Positions 8,084 to 15,360 of a stretch of DNA of 64,000 bases are shown in pieces (within the stretch, counting starts at the first letter, position 1; every line of letters begins with the position of its first letter). This DNA comes from Lachnospiraceae bacterium. GTDB taxonomy: Bacteria; Bacillota; Clostridia; Lachnospirales; Lachnospiraceae. The stretch covers positions 1 through 64,000 of the forward strand of contig JAGKTY010000002.1 of the NCBI GenBank assembly GCA_021153185.1, read 5' to 3'. The notes under the pieces are model-generated. The model had not been told where the DNA came from. It searched no databases and worked only from the letters and a program-made list of their open reading frames with translations. The position numbers and the translations under genes were made by a program.

Positions 8084-8830
8084 TTACGTTGTCCAGTTAC
8101 TTCTGAAATAAGCTTCGCGGTATTTGCGCGGCGTCATGTTCGTATATTTTTTGAATACTGAAATAAAATGGGAGTGGGAGCTGAAGCATAAATAGTTGCT
8201 AATGTCAGAAAAGGATTGCTCTGAGTACTTTAGCATATTTTGTGCGGCTTCAATTCTCATTTTTTGTGTGTATACCGTTATGGTCATCCCGCTTTCCTGC
8301 TTAAAGAGCGTTGATAAGTAACCGGCACTGACAGAAAGTGTGTCTGCAAGTTCGGATACGGTAAACGGTGTATGGATGTGTGAGTGGATAAATTCAATCG
8401 CTTTTAGGACAAGCTTTGATGTAATGGTTGTCTTTAATAAATCATACATCCGTTTGGTGTAATCAAACACCATTGTTTCATGTAACTGCTTAATCTCATT
8501 GAGTGTAGATGCGACATCCGCCTTTTGAATATACAAATCACTTAAGGTATAGGCCGTCTCTGAGGGCATACCGCCTTCTAAGCAAAAGCGTGTGATGAGT
8601 GCAATCGAAATGATGAGATGATACCGGTTGTTTCGAATGGTGTTATTCGAAAGATGTCCATGACCGATGCCATCTAATGGTGTCATGAGTGACTTCACCA
8701 GTTCGTAATCGCCCGCCTGTACAGCACTATAAAAATGTAGTTCCTTTTCATATTCTGTATGGAAGTCTTCATTTTCACTTTGCGAAAGCAGTGCTCCCTG
8801 CAATGCAGATTCAATATTGAATGGATTCAT
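8084..8830 (-). CDS. AraC-family transcriptional regulator
   Basis: DNA-binding regulator of 248 residues from the ATG at 8830. The C-terminal ~100 residues carry two helix-turn-helix units, recognisable from HTPFTVSELADTLSVSAGYLSTLFKQESGM and the closing signature in which FSSHSHFISVFKK and TPRKYR appear. The N-terminal ~145 residues are a sensor-like region I do not recognise. GGAG sits correctly before the ATG at 8830; the upstream in-frame GTG at 8839 is too close to it. It is transcribed divergently from the GH16 glucanase gene, so control of that gene is a reasonable inference. Confidence 0.88.
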   Translation of the reverse strand: MNPFNIESALQGALLSQSENEDFHTEYEKELHFYSAVQAGDYELVKSLMTPLDGIGHGHLSNNTIRNNRYHLIISIALITRFCLEGGMPSETAYTLSDLYIQKADVASTLNEIKQLHETMVFDYTKRMYDLLKTTITSKLVLKAIEFIHSHIHTPFTVSELADTLSVSAGYLSTLFKQESGMTITVYTQKMRIEAAQNMLKYSEQSFSDISNYLCFSSHSHFISVFKKYTNMTPRKYREAYFRSNWTT

Positions 8831-8877
8831 AAGAAGCACACTCCTTCAAAAATATCTGAAATATTTGATATAAATAT

Positions 8878-8907
8878 AATATACATGATATAAGCGCGTT
8901 TTTGCAA
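8878..8907 (-). promoter_or_regulatory. Putative sigma-A promoter for the AraC-type gene
   Basis: On the minus strand a TTGCAA -35 (8902-8907) is followed after 18 bases by TATATT (8878-8883). It lies in the divergent region between the regulator and the GH16 gene. The AT-rich stretch around 8850-8895 probably also holds the glucanase promoter, but I see no clean match for it. Confidence 0.45.
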
Positions 8908-8978
8908 GTGATACTATGTATTTTGGAGGGGGCGAATGCCCAAAGAAAAAGTGAATAAAGAAAGGTGAGGAGCATTTT

Positions 8979-10436
8979 ATGAAACAACAGAATGTAAAAA
9001 GATTACTGTTAACTGTTGGTCTGTGCACTGTGATGTTTGCGACGACGGGATGTGGAAACAAAGAACCGGAAAAGCAGACAGAAGAGGTTGTACAGGAAGA
9101 AGTGAGTGAGGAAGCAGTCGAAGAGAAGGCACCGGTTGCAGAGGAAGCTGAGACGGAGGCTGAACCGGAAGTGCCACAGCTTGATGGATATGACCTGATT
9201 TGGAACGACGAGTTTGACGGCGAAGCAATGGATGAGAGTATCTGGAGCTATGAGCCACATGAGCCGGGCTGGACAAATGAGGAACTTCAGGAGTATACAG
9301 AGTCAACAGATAACGTATTTCTTCGTGACGGCAAAATGGTCATCAAGGCAATTAAGACAGAGAAAGACGGCAAGGAGTACTACACATCAGGTAAAGTAAA
9401 AACGCAGAACAAACAGGATTTCTTATACGGTAAAGTCGTTGCAAGTGCAAAAGTACCGCAGGGACAGGGGTTATGGCCTGCAATCTGGATGATGCCGACT
9501 GAGGAAAGCTACTATGGTCAGTGGCCAAAATGCGGTGAGATTGATATCATGGAGGTGCTTGGCAATCAGGTAGATACAGCTTACGGTACAATCCATTACG
9601 GAGAGCCGCACGGTGAGCAGCAGGGTACTTACGTATTAGAAGGTTCAACATTCGCAGATGATTTCCATGAGTATTCTGTTGAGTGGGAACCGGGTGAGAT
9701 GAGATTTTACATCGACGGAAATTTATATCACACTGTAAATGACTGGTTTACAGCAGTTTCCGGAGAAGATGAGAAACCATATCCGGCACCATTTGATCAG
9801 ACCTTCTTCGTGCAGATGAACTTAGCAGTTGGTGGTACATGGCCTGGCAACCCGGATGAGACAACAGATTTTGACAAAGCAGAATTCGAAATTGATTACG
9901 TCAGAGTTTACCAGAAACCGGAATATGATACCAACGTGGAAAAACCGAAAAAAGAGTTCCGCGAGGCAACAGAAGATGGCAATTTAATCTATAACGGTGA
10001 CTTTGCACAGGCAGAGGATTTATCAGACGGTGAGAACTGGGAGTTCTTATTATTCAATGGTGGTAAAGGTAGCGCAGCAATCAAAGATGGTGTGATGACA
10101 ATCACATCAGAAGAAGAAGGAACAGAAGACTATTCTGTACAGCTTGTACAGGCGAAGGTTCCACTGATCAAAGGAAAGAAATACAAACTGAGCTTTGATG
10201 CATCAGCAGCAGAGGAACGTGACATGATTACATGTGTATCTGCACCGACTGCCGGTTGGATCCGTTATTTGGCAGATACAGAGTTTACAGTGACAAAGGA
10301 TTGGCAGACATTTACATTTGATTTTGAGATGACAGAAAAAGATGATGAAAACGGCCGTCTTGAGTTTAACATGGGTAACAATGGTTCGACAGCTGAAATC
10401 TACATCAAGAATGTACGAATTGAAGAGGTTCAGTAA
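8979..10436 (+). CDS. GH16 endo-beta-glucanase lipoprotein with C-terminal CBM4/9-like module
   Basis: Predicted cell-surface glycoside hydrolase of 485 residues. A signal peptide ends in the lipobox ATTGC (lipidated Cys25), followed by a glutamate-rich tether (26-60). Residues ~62-312 are a GH16 domain of the laminarinase/lichenase type. The catalytic motif GEIDIMEV gives the nucleophile E187, D189 and acid/base E192. Residues ~330-485 begin NLIYNGDF and look like a CBM4/9 jelly-roll carbohydrate-binding module. The likely substrate is mixed-linkage or beta-1,3-glucan; the exact linkage cannot be read from sequence. A good ribosome site (AGGTGAGGAG) precedes the ATG. The divergent AraC-type gene is the probable regulator. 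Confidence 0.9.
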   Translation: MKQQNVKRLLLTVGLCTVMFATTGCGNKEPEKQTEEVVQEEVSEEAVEEKAPVAEEAETEAEPEVPQLDGYDLIWNDEFDGEAMDESIWSYEPHEPGWTNEELQEYTESTDNVFLRDGKMVIKAIKTEKDGKEYYTSGKVKTQNKQDFLYGKVVASAKVPQGQGLWPAIWMMPTEESYYGQWPKCGEIDIMEVLGNQVDTAYGTIHYGEPHGEQQGTYVLEGSTFADDFHEYSVEWEPGEMRFYIDGNLYHTVNDWFTAVSGEDEKPYPAPFDQTFFVQMNLAVGGTWPGNPDETTDFDKAEFEIDYVRVYQKPEYDTNVEKPKKEFREATEDGNLIYNGDFAQAEDLSDGENWEFLLFNGGKGSAAIKDGVMTITSEEEGTEDYSVQLVQAKVPLIKGKKYKLSFDASAAEERDMITCVSAPTAGWIRYLADTEFTVTKDWQTFTFDFEMTEKDDENGRLEFNMGNNGSTAEIYIKNVRIEEVQ

Positions 10437-10514
10437 TCCCCGGACGGAACCAAATTCGCCCACGAAATAACACGAAATTAAATATAACCGAATAAGTCAA
10501 TACGACATCAAAAA

Positions 10515-10558
10515 AAGAGGGACAGAAGGAGATATGACCTGCTGTTCCTCTTCTTTGT
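10515..10558 (+). terminator. Hairpin terminator after the GH16 gene
   Basis: AAGAGGGACAG (10515-10525) pairs with CTGTTCCTCTT (10542-10552), an 11-base-pair stem with one G-T pair and a 16-base loop. The T-run that follows is weak, so efficiency is uncertain. It lies 78 bases after the stop codon. Confidence 0.6.
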
Positions 10559-10583
10559 GTGCTAAACAAATCATAGGAAATGC

Positions 10584-10612
10584 TTGCAAAAAGTGTGATT
10601 TGTGTGTAAAAT
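10584..10612 (+). promoter_or_regulatory. Sigma-A promoter inside the 620-base non-coding gap
   Basis: TTGCAA (10584-10589), a 17-base spacer, then TAAAAT (10607-10612). Transcription would start near 10619, yet the next gene begins at 11060 and has its own promoter. This suggests a transcript specific to the gap. Confidence 0.5.
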
Positions 10613-10619
10613 AACAATA

Positions 10620-10850
10620 GATATAACGATAAAAACAGATATAATTATTAAAACAAAAATATATAAAATCAAACGCTATGAAATTTGCATACTGACAGAT
10701 TGTTAAGGTTAATCTATAAAAGTGCGATGTGGTAGCGCCTTGGTAAAGCAAACGGGCAGTGGATGGCAGAAGCATTTTGGACGTTCCCAAAGAAGCATTC
10801 GGAGGGCTGAATAGATGCCGGCCCGAAAAATTGTGTTTTTTTGCATTTTG
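10620..10850 (+). ncRNA. Possible structured non-coding RNA (unassigned)
   Basis: The gap between the GH16 gene and the AbiEi-like gene (10437-11059) has no substantial reading frame. Within it, 10720-10826 is clearly richer in G and C than its very AT-rich flanks, as is common for folded RNAs in such genomes. Possible helices include GCATTTTGG with CCAAAGAAGC around 10771-10797 and AGGGC with GCCCG near 10802-10825; a T7 run follows at 10837. A promoter lies just upstream. I compared it by eye with c-di-GMP, T-box, SAM, cobalamin and guanidine riboswitch cores and saw no match. A decayed gene is an alternative. Confidence 0.3.
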
Positions 10851-10968
10851 ATATATTTACCAAATTGATAACAAAAATGAATTCATTCTTGCAAAATGTC
10901 AGAAAATACCATATATTGTGTTTTGAGACACACTTTTAACATATATATTGTATAAACAAATTCGAATG

Positions 10969-11061
10969 ATGCCTCATAAACATTGATATGTGGTATGGAG
11001 GTAAAGCAGAAATGAGATTACAATTGACTTTCATTCCACACTGAGATACAATGTGAGGCAT
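10969..11061 (+). promoter_or_regulatory. Inverted-repeat pair around the abiEi promoter (possible operator)
   Basis: ATGCCTCA (10969-10976) and its exact complement TGAGGCAT (11054-11061) flank the abiEi promoter about 85 bases apart. The second half lies right after the -10 box and overlaps the start codon. AbiEi antitoxins of characterised systems bind inverted repeats upstream of their own operon, so an autoregulatory operator is plausible, but an 8-base match can also be chance. Confidence 0.35.
11024..11052 (+). promoter_or_regulatory. Strong sigma-A promoter placed for a leaderless abiEi transcript
   Basis: TTGACT (11024-11029), exactly 17 bases, TACAAT (11047-11052). The ATG of the gene begins at 11060, seven bases after the -10 box, where the transcript itself should start. 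There is no room for a ribosome site; TGAGG at 11054-11058 ends one base before the ATG. Confidence 0.75.
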
Positions 11062-11650
11062 GGGCATAAGTAAGAAAGAACAAATTAATCAATTACTTCA
11101 AAAAAATCAAGGTGTTGTACAAATTTCCGAACTTGTTGCGATGGGAATTACAAGACAGTACGCAACAAGATATTTACAGGAAATAGACTGTGAGCGTGTC
11201 GCAAAGGGGATTTACATATCAAAGGATGCATGGCAGGACGATTTGTACATTTTATCCTTACAATATAAGAAAATTGTCTTTTCACATGAAACTGCACTTT
11301 CGCTGCATGGGCTTTCAAGAAGATGGCCGGAAACACTGCATGTGACAGTTCCGAGAGATTACAAAGTGAACGCAGGCGGTTTTCTTGATGTAAAGACGTA
11401 TTCTGTTGTGGAAAGCAGATATGAGCTTGGGCTTAGCTCCTATACGACATCGTATGGTCATGTCGTTCCATGCTATGATAAAGAAAGAACGATTTGTGAT
11501 ATATTCCGCGTTCAGACAGAGCAGCATGTGAAGCAATACGCAATGAAGGAATATTTAAATGGGAAAAGAAACCTTCCATTATTAATGGAATATGCTGATG
11601 CACTACAGGTGACGAAAAAGATTCAGCAGTATTTGGAAGTGTTGTTATAA
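11060..11650 (+). CDS. AbiEi-like antitoxin / transcriptional regulator, without its toxin
   Basis: A 196-residue protein resembling type IV AbiEi antitoxins. The N-terminal ~55 residues (INQLLQKNQGVVQISELVAM onward) form a winged-helix-like DNA-binding segment in which GITRQYATRYLQEIDCERVAKGIY is the likely recognition and wing region. The remainder has family features such as KIVFSHETALSLHGLSRRWP and YDKERTICDIFR. In complete AbiE systems an AbiEii nucleotidyltransferase toxin gene follows directly. Here a terminator and an unrelated yitT gene follow, so this is an orphan antitoxin or a free-standing regulator. The start codon coincides with the predicted transcription start. Function beyond the family is unknown. 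Confidence 0.75.
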   Translation: MGISKKEQINQLLQKNQGVVQISELVAMGITRQYATRYLQEIDCERVAKGIYISKDAWQDDLYILSLQYKKIVFSHETALSLHGLSRRWPETLHVTVPRDYKVNAGGFLDVKTYSVVESRYELGLSSYTTSYGHVVPCYDKERTICDIFRVQTEQHVKQYAMKEYLNGKRNLPLLMEYADALQVTKKIQQYLEVLL

Positions 11651-11655
11651 TATAG

Positions 11656-11687
11656 TCTCTTGGCAAAAGCCAGGAGATTTTCTTTTT
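11656..11687 (+). terminator. Rho-independent terminator after the AbiEi-like gene
   Basis: TCTCTTGGC (11656-11664) pairs with GCCAGGAGA (11669-11677) around an AAAA loop, followed by TTTTCTTTTT. It lies six bases after the stop codon and isolates the antitoxin-like gene from yitT. Confidence 0.92.
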
Positions 11688-11797
11688 GCATTAGCTGTTT
11701 GGATAATGGGTGCAAAATGACGCAAAATAACAGATAGAAACCGGGGCTTAACAAAGAAAAGTATATTATCGTTTATTATGGAAAGAAGAGGAGAAAC

Positions 11798-12655
11798 ATG
11801 AAACAGAAATGGAAATCGTTTGGCTATGATATCGCTGCGGATATTTTGGGAAGCATCTTATATGCGGCAGGGCTTTATACGTTTGCGGCCAATGCCAATT
11901 TTGCACCGGGCGGTATTTCGGGTCTTGCAATTATGATGAACTATGTGTGGCATTTGCCAATCGGTATTATGACATTTTTGATGAATATACCATTTATTCT
12001 CATTAGCTACCGCTATGTCGGAAAAGAGTTTTTGTTAAAATCACTGCGCACGGTTATTATCAGTACATTCTTTTTGGATGTTGTTTTTCCGCTGATGCCT
12101 GCATATGGTGGCGCAAGGGTAATGGCTGCACTTTTTTCGGGTGTTTGTCTTGGTGCAGGTATGGCTATTTTTTATATGCGCGGTACGTCGTCGGGTGGAA
12201 TTGATTTGCTTGTTATGACGGTGAAGGTTCTAAGACCGCATCTTTCGATGGGGATTGTGACGCTAATCATTGATTTTGCTATTATTTTGATTGGCTGGCC
12301 GGTATTTGGAGACGTCGATGCGGTTCTTTACGGAATCACAGCGACATTTGTGGCATCGATCGTGATGGACAAAATCATGTACGGTATGGGAGCGGGGACA
12401 CTCACCATCATTATCACAACCAAAGGAAATGAGGTCTGCGACCGGATTTCGGAAATCATAGACAGGGGCTCGACACTCATACGTGGTATGGGTTCCTACA
12501 CGCTCGAGAAGAAGGATGTCATTTTGTGTGCATGTTCCAAATCGCAGGCATATAAAGTCAAGTCGACTGTAATGGAGGTAGACGGTGCTGCTTTCGTGAT
12601 GTTTACAGAGACAAGCCAGGTGTTTGGAGAAGGGTTTTTGTCGATAGAGGATTAA
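11798..12655 (+). CDS. YitT-family integral membrane protein
   Basis: A 285-residue protein with about five to six hydrophobic segments in residues 10-190 (for example GSILYAAGLYTFAANANFAPGG and GIVTLIIDFAIILIGWPVFG) followed by a soluble C-terminal DUF2179 domain of ~80 residues containing GSTLIRGMGSYT. This is the YitT architecture, found in several copies in many Firmicutes. Molecular function is not established; the C-terminal domain is thought to resemble small regulatory folds. The ATG follows AGAGGAGAAAC. It appears to be a single-gene unit after a strong terminator. Confidence 0.88.
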   Translation: MKQKWKSFGYDIAADILGSILYAAGLYTFAANANFAPGGISGLAIMMNYVWHLPIGIMTFLMNIPFILISYRYVGKEFLLKSLRTVIISTFFLDVVFPLMPAYGGARVMAALFSGVCLGAGMAIFYMRGTSSGGIDLLVMTVKVLRPHLSMGIVTLIIDFAIILIGWPVFGDVDAVLYGITATFVASIVMDKIMYGMGAGTLTIIITTKGNEVCDRISEIIDRGSTLIRGMGSYTLEKKDVILCACSKSQAYKVKSTVMEVDGAAFVMFTETSQVFGEGFLSIED

Positions 12656-12694
12656 GAACGGACGTGTTTTTTGGTTGGAAGCGATGAAAAAAGA

Positions 12695-12723
12695 TTGCCT
12701 CAAAATCAAATTTTTTGTATAAT
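12695..12723 (+). promoter_or_regulatory. Sigma-A promoter for the DUF1846 gene
   Basis: TTGCCT (12695-12700), 17 bases, TATAAT (12718-12723). The leader of about 80 bases that follows can fold: GCGT/ACGC as outer and GCAC/GTGC as inner stem between roughly 12734 and 12768. The leader ends in AAAGGAGCAACT before the ATG. Confidence 0.75.
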
Positions 12724-12811
12724 AAATCATAATGCGTTTTGGGGGCACAACGGGGTGCGCGACGCGAAAATTTACATTCCTGATTGAGGATAGCAGGCAA
12801 AAGGAGCAACT

Positions 12812-14299
12812 ATGAGAATCGGATTCGATAATGATAAATATTTAAAAATGCAATCAGAGCATATTAGAGAGCGTATTGGTCAGTTTGGCGACAAATTGTA
12901 CCTGGAGTTTGGCGGAAAGCTGTTCGATGATTTTCATGCATCGAGAGTGCTCCCGGGATTTGAGCCTGACAGCAAATTGAAAATGCTTCTCCAGTTAAAG
13001 GACCAGGCTGAAATCGTAGTAGTAATCAGCGCGGAAGATATTGAAAATAATAAGGTGCGTGGAGATTTGGGCATCACCTATGATCTGGATGTGCTTAGGC
13101 TCATTGACGCCTTTAGCAGTGTTGGACTGTTTGTCGGCAGTGTTGTTATCACCAAATACACCGGTCAAAATGGTGCAAAGGCATTCCGCAATAAGCTTTC
13201 TGAGCTTGGTATCAAATCATATCTTCATTATAATATACCGGGATATCCAAGTGATATCGACACCATTGTGAGTGATGAGGGATATGGCAAAAATGATTAT
13301 ATAGAGACGCAGCGTCCGCTTGTCATTATCACGGCGCCGGGACCGGGAAGCGGAAAGATGGCAACGTGTCTATCACAGATTTATCATGAACACAAACGCG
13401 GTGTGAAGGCCGGATATGCCAAATTTGAGACATTCCCGATTTGGAATCTGCCGCTGAAGCATCCGGTGAATGTTGCATACGAGGCTGCAACAGCAGACTT
13501 AAATGATGTCAATATGATCGATCCGTTCCATTTGGAAGCATATGGAAAAACGACGGTCAATTACAACCGCGATATTGAGATTTTCCCGGTATTAAATGCG
13601 ATGTTTGAACATATTTTGGGAGAGAGCCCATACAAATCACCGACAGATATGGGTGTCAACATGGCCGGAAATTGTATCATTGATGATGAGGCGTGCAGAG
13701 AAGCTTCCAATCAGGAGGTTATCCGCAGATATTTCCAGGCGATGATGGATTTAAAACGCGGAAAAGGCTCGAAAGAGATCGTCTACAAGTTGGAGCTTTT
13801 AATGAAACAGGCCGGCGTTACGATTGAGGACCGCAAGGTCGTGAAAGCGGCGCTTGAGCGTGAAAAAGAGACGGGACATCCGGCGGTTGCAATCGAACTG
13901 CATGACGGAACAATTGTAACAGGCAAAACATCTGATCTGCTTGGCGCGTGTGCAGCTGCCATTCTCAATGCGTTAAAGGAGCTTGCATCGATTCATCATG
14001 AGCAGAAGCTTGTGGCGCCAACCGCGATTGAACCGATTCAGACGCTCAAAATTGATTGTCTTGGAGGACAAAATCCGAGACTGCATTCGGATGAAATTCT
14101 GATTGCACTTTCCACCAGTGCCGCATCAGATGAAGATGCAGCCAAAGCGCTGCGCATGCTTCCAAAGTTAAAAGGATGCCAGATGCATTCATCCGTATTG
14201 TTGTCCAGTGTGGACGAGCAGATTTTCAAAAAACTTGGTGTACATATGACATGTGAAGCCAAATATGAATCTGAGAATAAAAAATATCACAAGCATTAA
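12812..14299 (+). CDS. DUF1846 domain protein
   Basis: A 495-residue soluble protein matching the DUF1846 family, which is widespread and well conserved in Firmicutes. It begins IGFDNDKYLKMQSEHIRERI, a characteristic family opening, and contains TAPGPGSGKMATCLSQIYHEH, a P-loop-like stretch (residues ~173-195). Downstream it has DMGVNMAGN and long helical segments. Structures are known for the family but no reaction is established. It has its own promoter and no clear operon partner; the next gene begins 73 bases away with a separate extended -10 promoter. No signal peptide or membrane segment is evident. Confidence 0.85.
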   Translation: MRIGFDNDKYLKMQSEHIRERIGQFGDKLYLEFGGKLFDDFHASRVLPGFEPDSKLKMLLQLKDQAEIVVVISAEDIENNKVRGDLGITYDLDVLRLIDAFSSVGLFVGSVVITKYTGQNGAKAFRNKLSELGIKSYLHYNIPGYPSDIDTIVSDEGYGKNDYIETQRPLVIITAPGPGSGKMATCLSQIYHEHKRGVKAGYAKFETFPIWNLPLKHPVNVAYEAATADLNDVNMIDPFHLEAYGKTTVNYNRDIEIFPVLNAMFEHILGESPYKSPTDMGVNMAGNCIIDDEACREASNQEVIRRYFQAMMDLKRGKGSKEIVYKLELLMKQAGVTIEDRKVVKAALEREKETGHPAVAIELHDGTIVTGKTSDLLGACAAAILNALKELASIHHEQKLVAPTAIEPIQTLKIDCLGGQNPRLHSDEILIALSTSAASDEDAAKALRMLPKLKGCQMHSSVLLSSVDEQIFKKLGVHMTCEAKYESENKKYHKH

Positions 14300-14311
14300 A
14301 GCGAGCAAGTG

Positions 14312-14340
14312 TAGCATTTGCAAGAAAAATATGTTATACT
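14312..14340 (+). promoter_or_regulatory. Extended -10 promoter for the polysaccharide deacetylase gene
   Basis: TGTTATACT (14332-14340) is an extended -10 box. The -35 position (TAGCAT, 14312-14317) is weak, as is usual for this promoter class. It lies 32 bases before the ATG. Confidence 0.55.
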
Positions 14341-14372
14341 ATCAGCAAGTGTGTAAAAATATGAGGTAGTAT

Positions 14373-15341
14373 ATGGCTGAAGATGCAAAAAGCAGACAGC
14401 AGCACCTTATGCGGCAAAGACGTGTTGCCAAACTCAAGAAAATGATTATTGCGACGATTATCGCCGGTTTGGTATTACCGATTGTGCTGTGTATCGTTTT
14501 GTTTGTTCGGGTTGCTTCCATGCAGTCTGAAATAACACAGCTTAAGCGGTCTTTGCAGGAATTAAAAGAGCAGATTTCACAATTTCAGCAGTCGGATGAG
14601 ACGTCTGATGAATCGGCGGATACCGGATGGGAAAATGCAGAGATACCACAGGACGCGGTGATGTCGGATGCGGCGCAGGTACTCGATGTCACAGGCAAAA
14701 AACAGGTCTATCTGACATTTGATGACGGACCGAGTGTTTACACGGATCAGATTCTTGATATTTGCAAGCAGTACCAGGTCAAGGTGACATTTTTTGTTGT
14801 AGGGAAGACGGGTGAGACAAACGAGACAATTCTGCGCAGAATTGTTGATGAAGGACACAGTCTAGGCATGCATTCTTATTCGCATAAATACAACGAAATC
14901 TATGCATCACAGGAAGCGTTCCGCACGGATTTCCTTGCGTTGCAAACCTATCTGGAGGAAGTGACCGGTGTAAAACCGATGATTGCACGTTTCCCGGGCG
15001 GAAGCTCCAATTCTGTCAGCAAGGTTCCAATGGAACAGTTTATTGCATGCTACAATGAGGAGCAAATCAAATATTTTGACTGGAATGTGTCGTGCGGTGA
15101 CGCGACAGGACAGCCGATTTCAGCACAGGAAGTGGCAAGCAATGTTCTGATGCACATTGATGAGCATAATACATCTGTTGTACTTATGCATGATGGGGCA
15201 GATAAACTGGCAACCGTTGAAGCGTTGCCGGTTATTATAGAGGCATTACAAGCAAGAGATGATGTGGTGATTTTGCCAATCACCGAAGATACGATACCGA
15301 TCCAGCATATCAAAGCGGAGAGTGTCACGGGGGAAAACTAA
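14373..15341 (+). CDS. Membrane-anchored polysaccharide deacetylase (NodB homology, CE4)
   Basis: A 322-residue protein with a short basic cytoplasmic start, one membrane segment (residues ~24-46), a heptad-like linker (48-70) and a NodB domain (~108-310). Motif 1 is LTFDDGPS with the catalytic and metal-binding aspartates near 117-118. Motif 2 is HSYSHKYNE with two metal histidines, and motif 3 is ARFPGGSSNS. CE4 enzymes remove N-acetyl groups from peptidoglycan or related polymers, often raising lysozyme resistance. The substrate cannot be fixed from sequence. The bactofilin gene follows 19 bases after its stop, consistent with a shared role in the cell envelope. Confidence 0.9.
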   Translation: MAEDAKSRQQHLMRQRRVAKLKKMIIATIIAGLVLPIVLCIVLFVRVASMQSEITQLKRSLQELKEQISQFQQSDETSDESADTGWENAEIPQDAVMSDAAQVLDVTGKKQVYLTFDDGPSVYTDQILDICKQYQVKVTFFVVGKTGETNETILRRIVDEGHSLGMHSYSHKYNEIYASQEAFRTDFLALQTYLEEVTGVKPMIARFPGGSSNSVSKVPMEQFIACYNEEQIKYFDWNVSCGDATGQPISAQEVASNVLMHIDEHNTSVVLMHDGADKLATVEALPVIIEALQARDDVVILPITEDTIPIQHIKAESVTGEN

Positions 15342-15360
15342 CCACGTAAAGGAGATAAAG

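Noticed and set aside
10640..10840. Cyclic-di-GMP, T-box or SAM riboswitch in the 620-base gap
   Set aside because: Partial resemblance such as GCAAACGGGC was seen, but the conserved cores and the helix order of these classes are absent.
15322..15360. Longer N-terminus for the bactofilin-like protein
   Set aside because: It overlaps the deacetylase end and has no ribosome site, while AAAGGAGATAAAG sits correctly before 15361.
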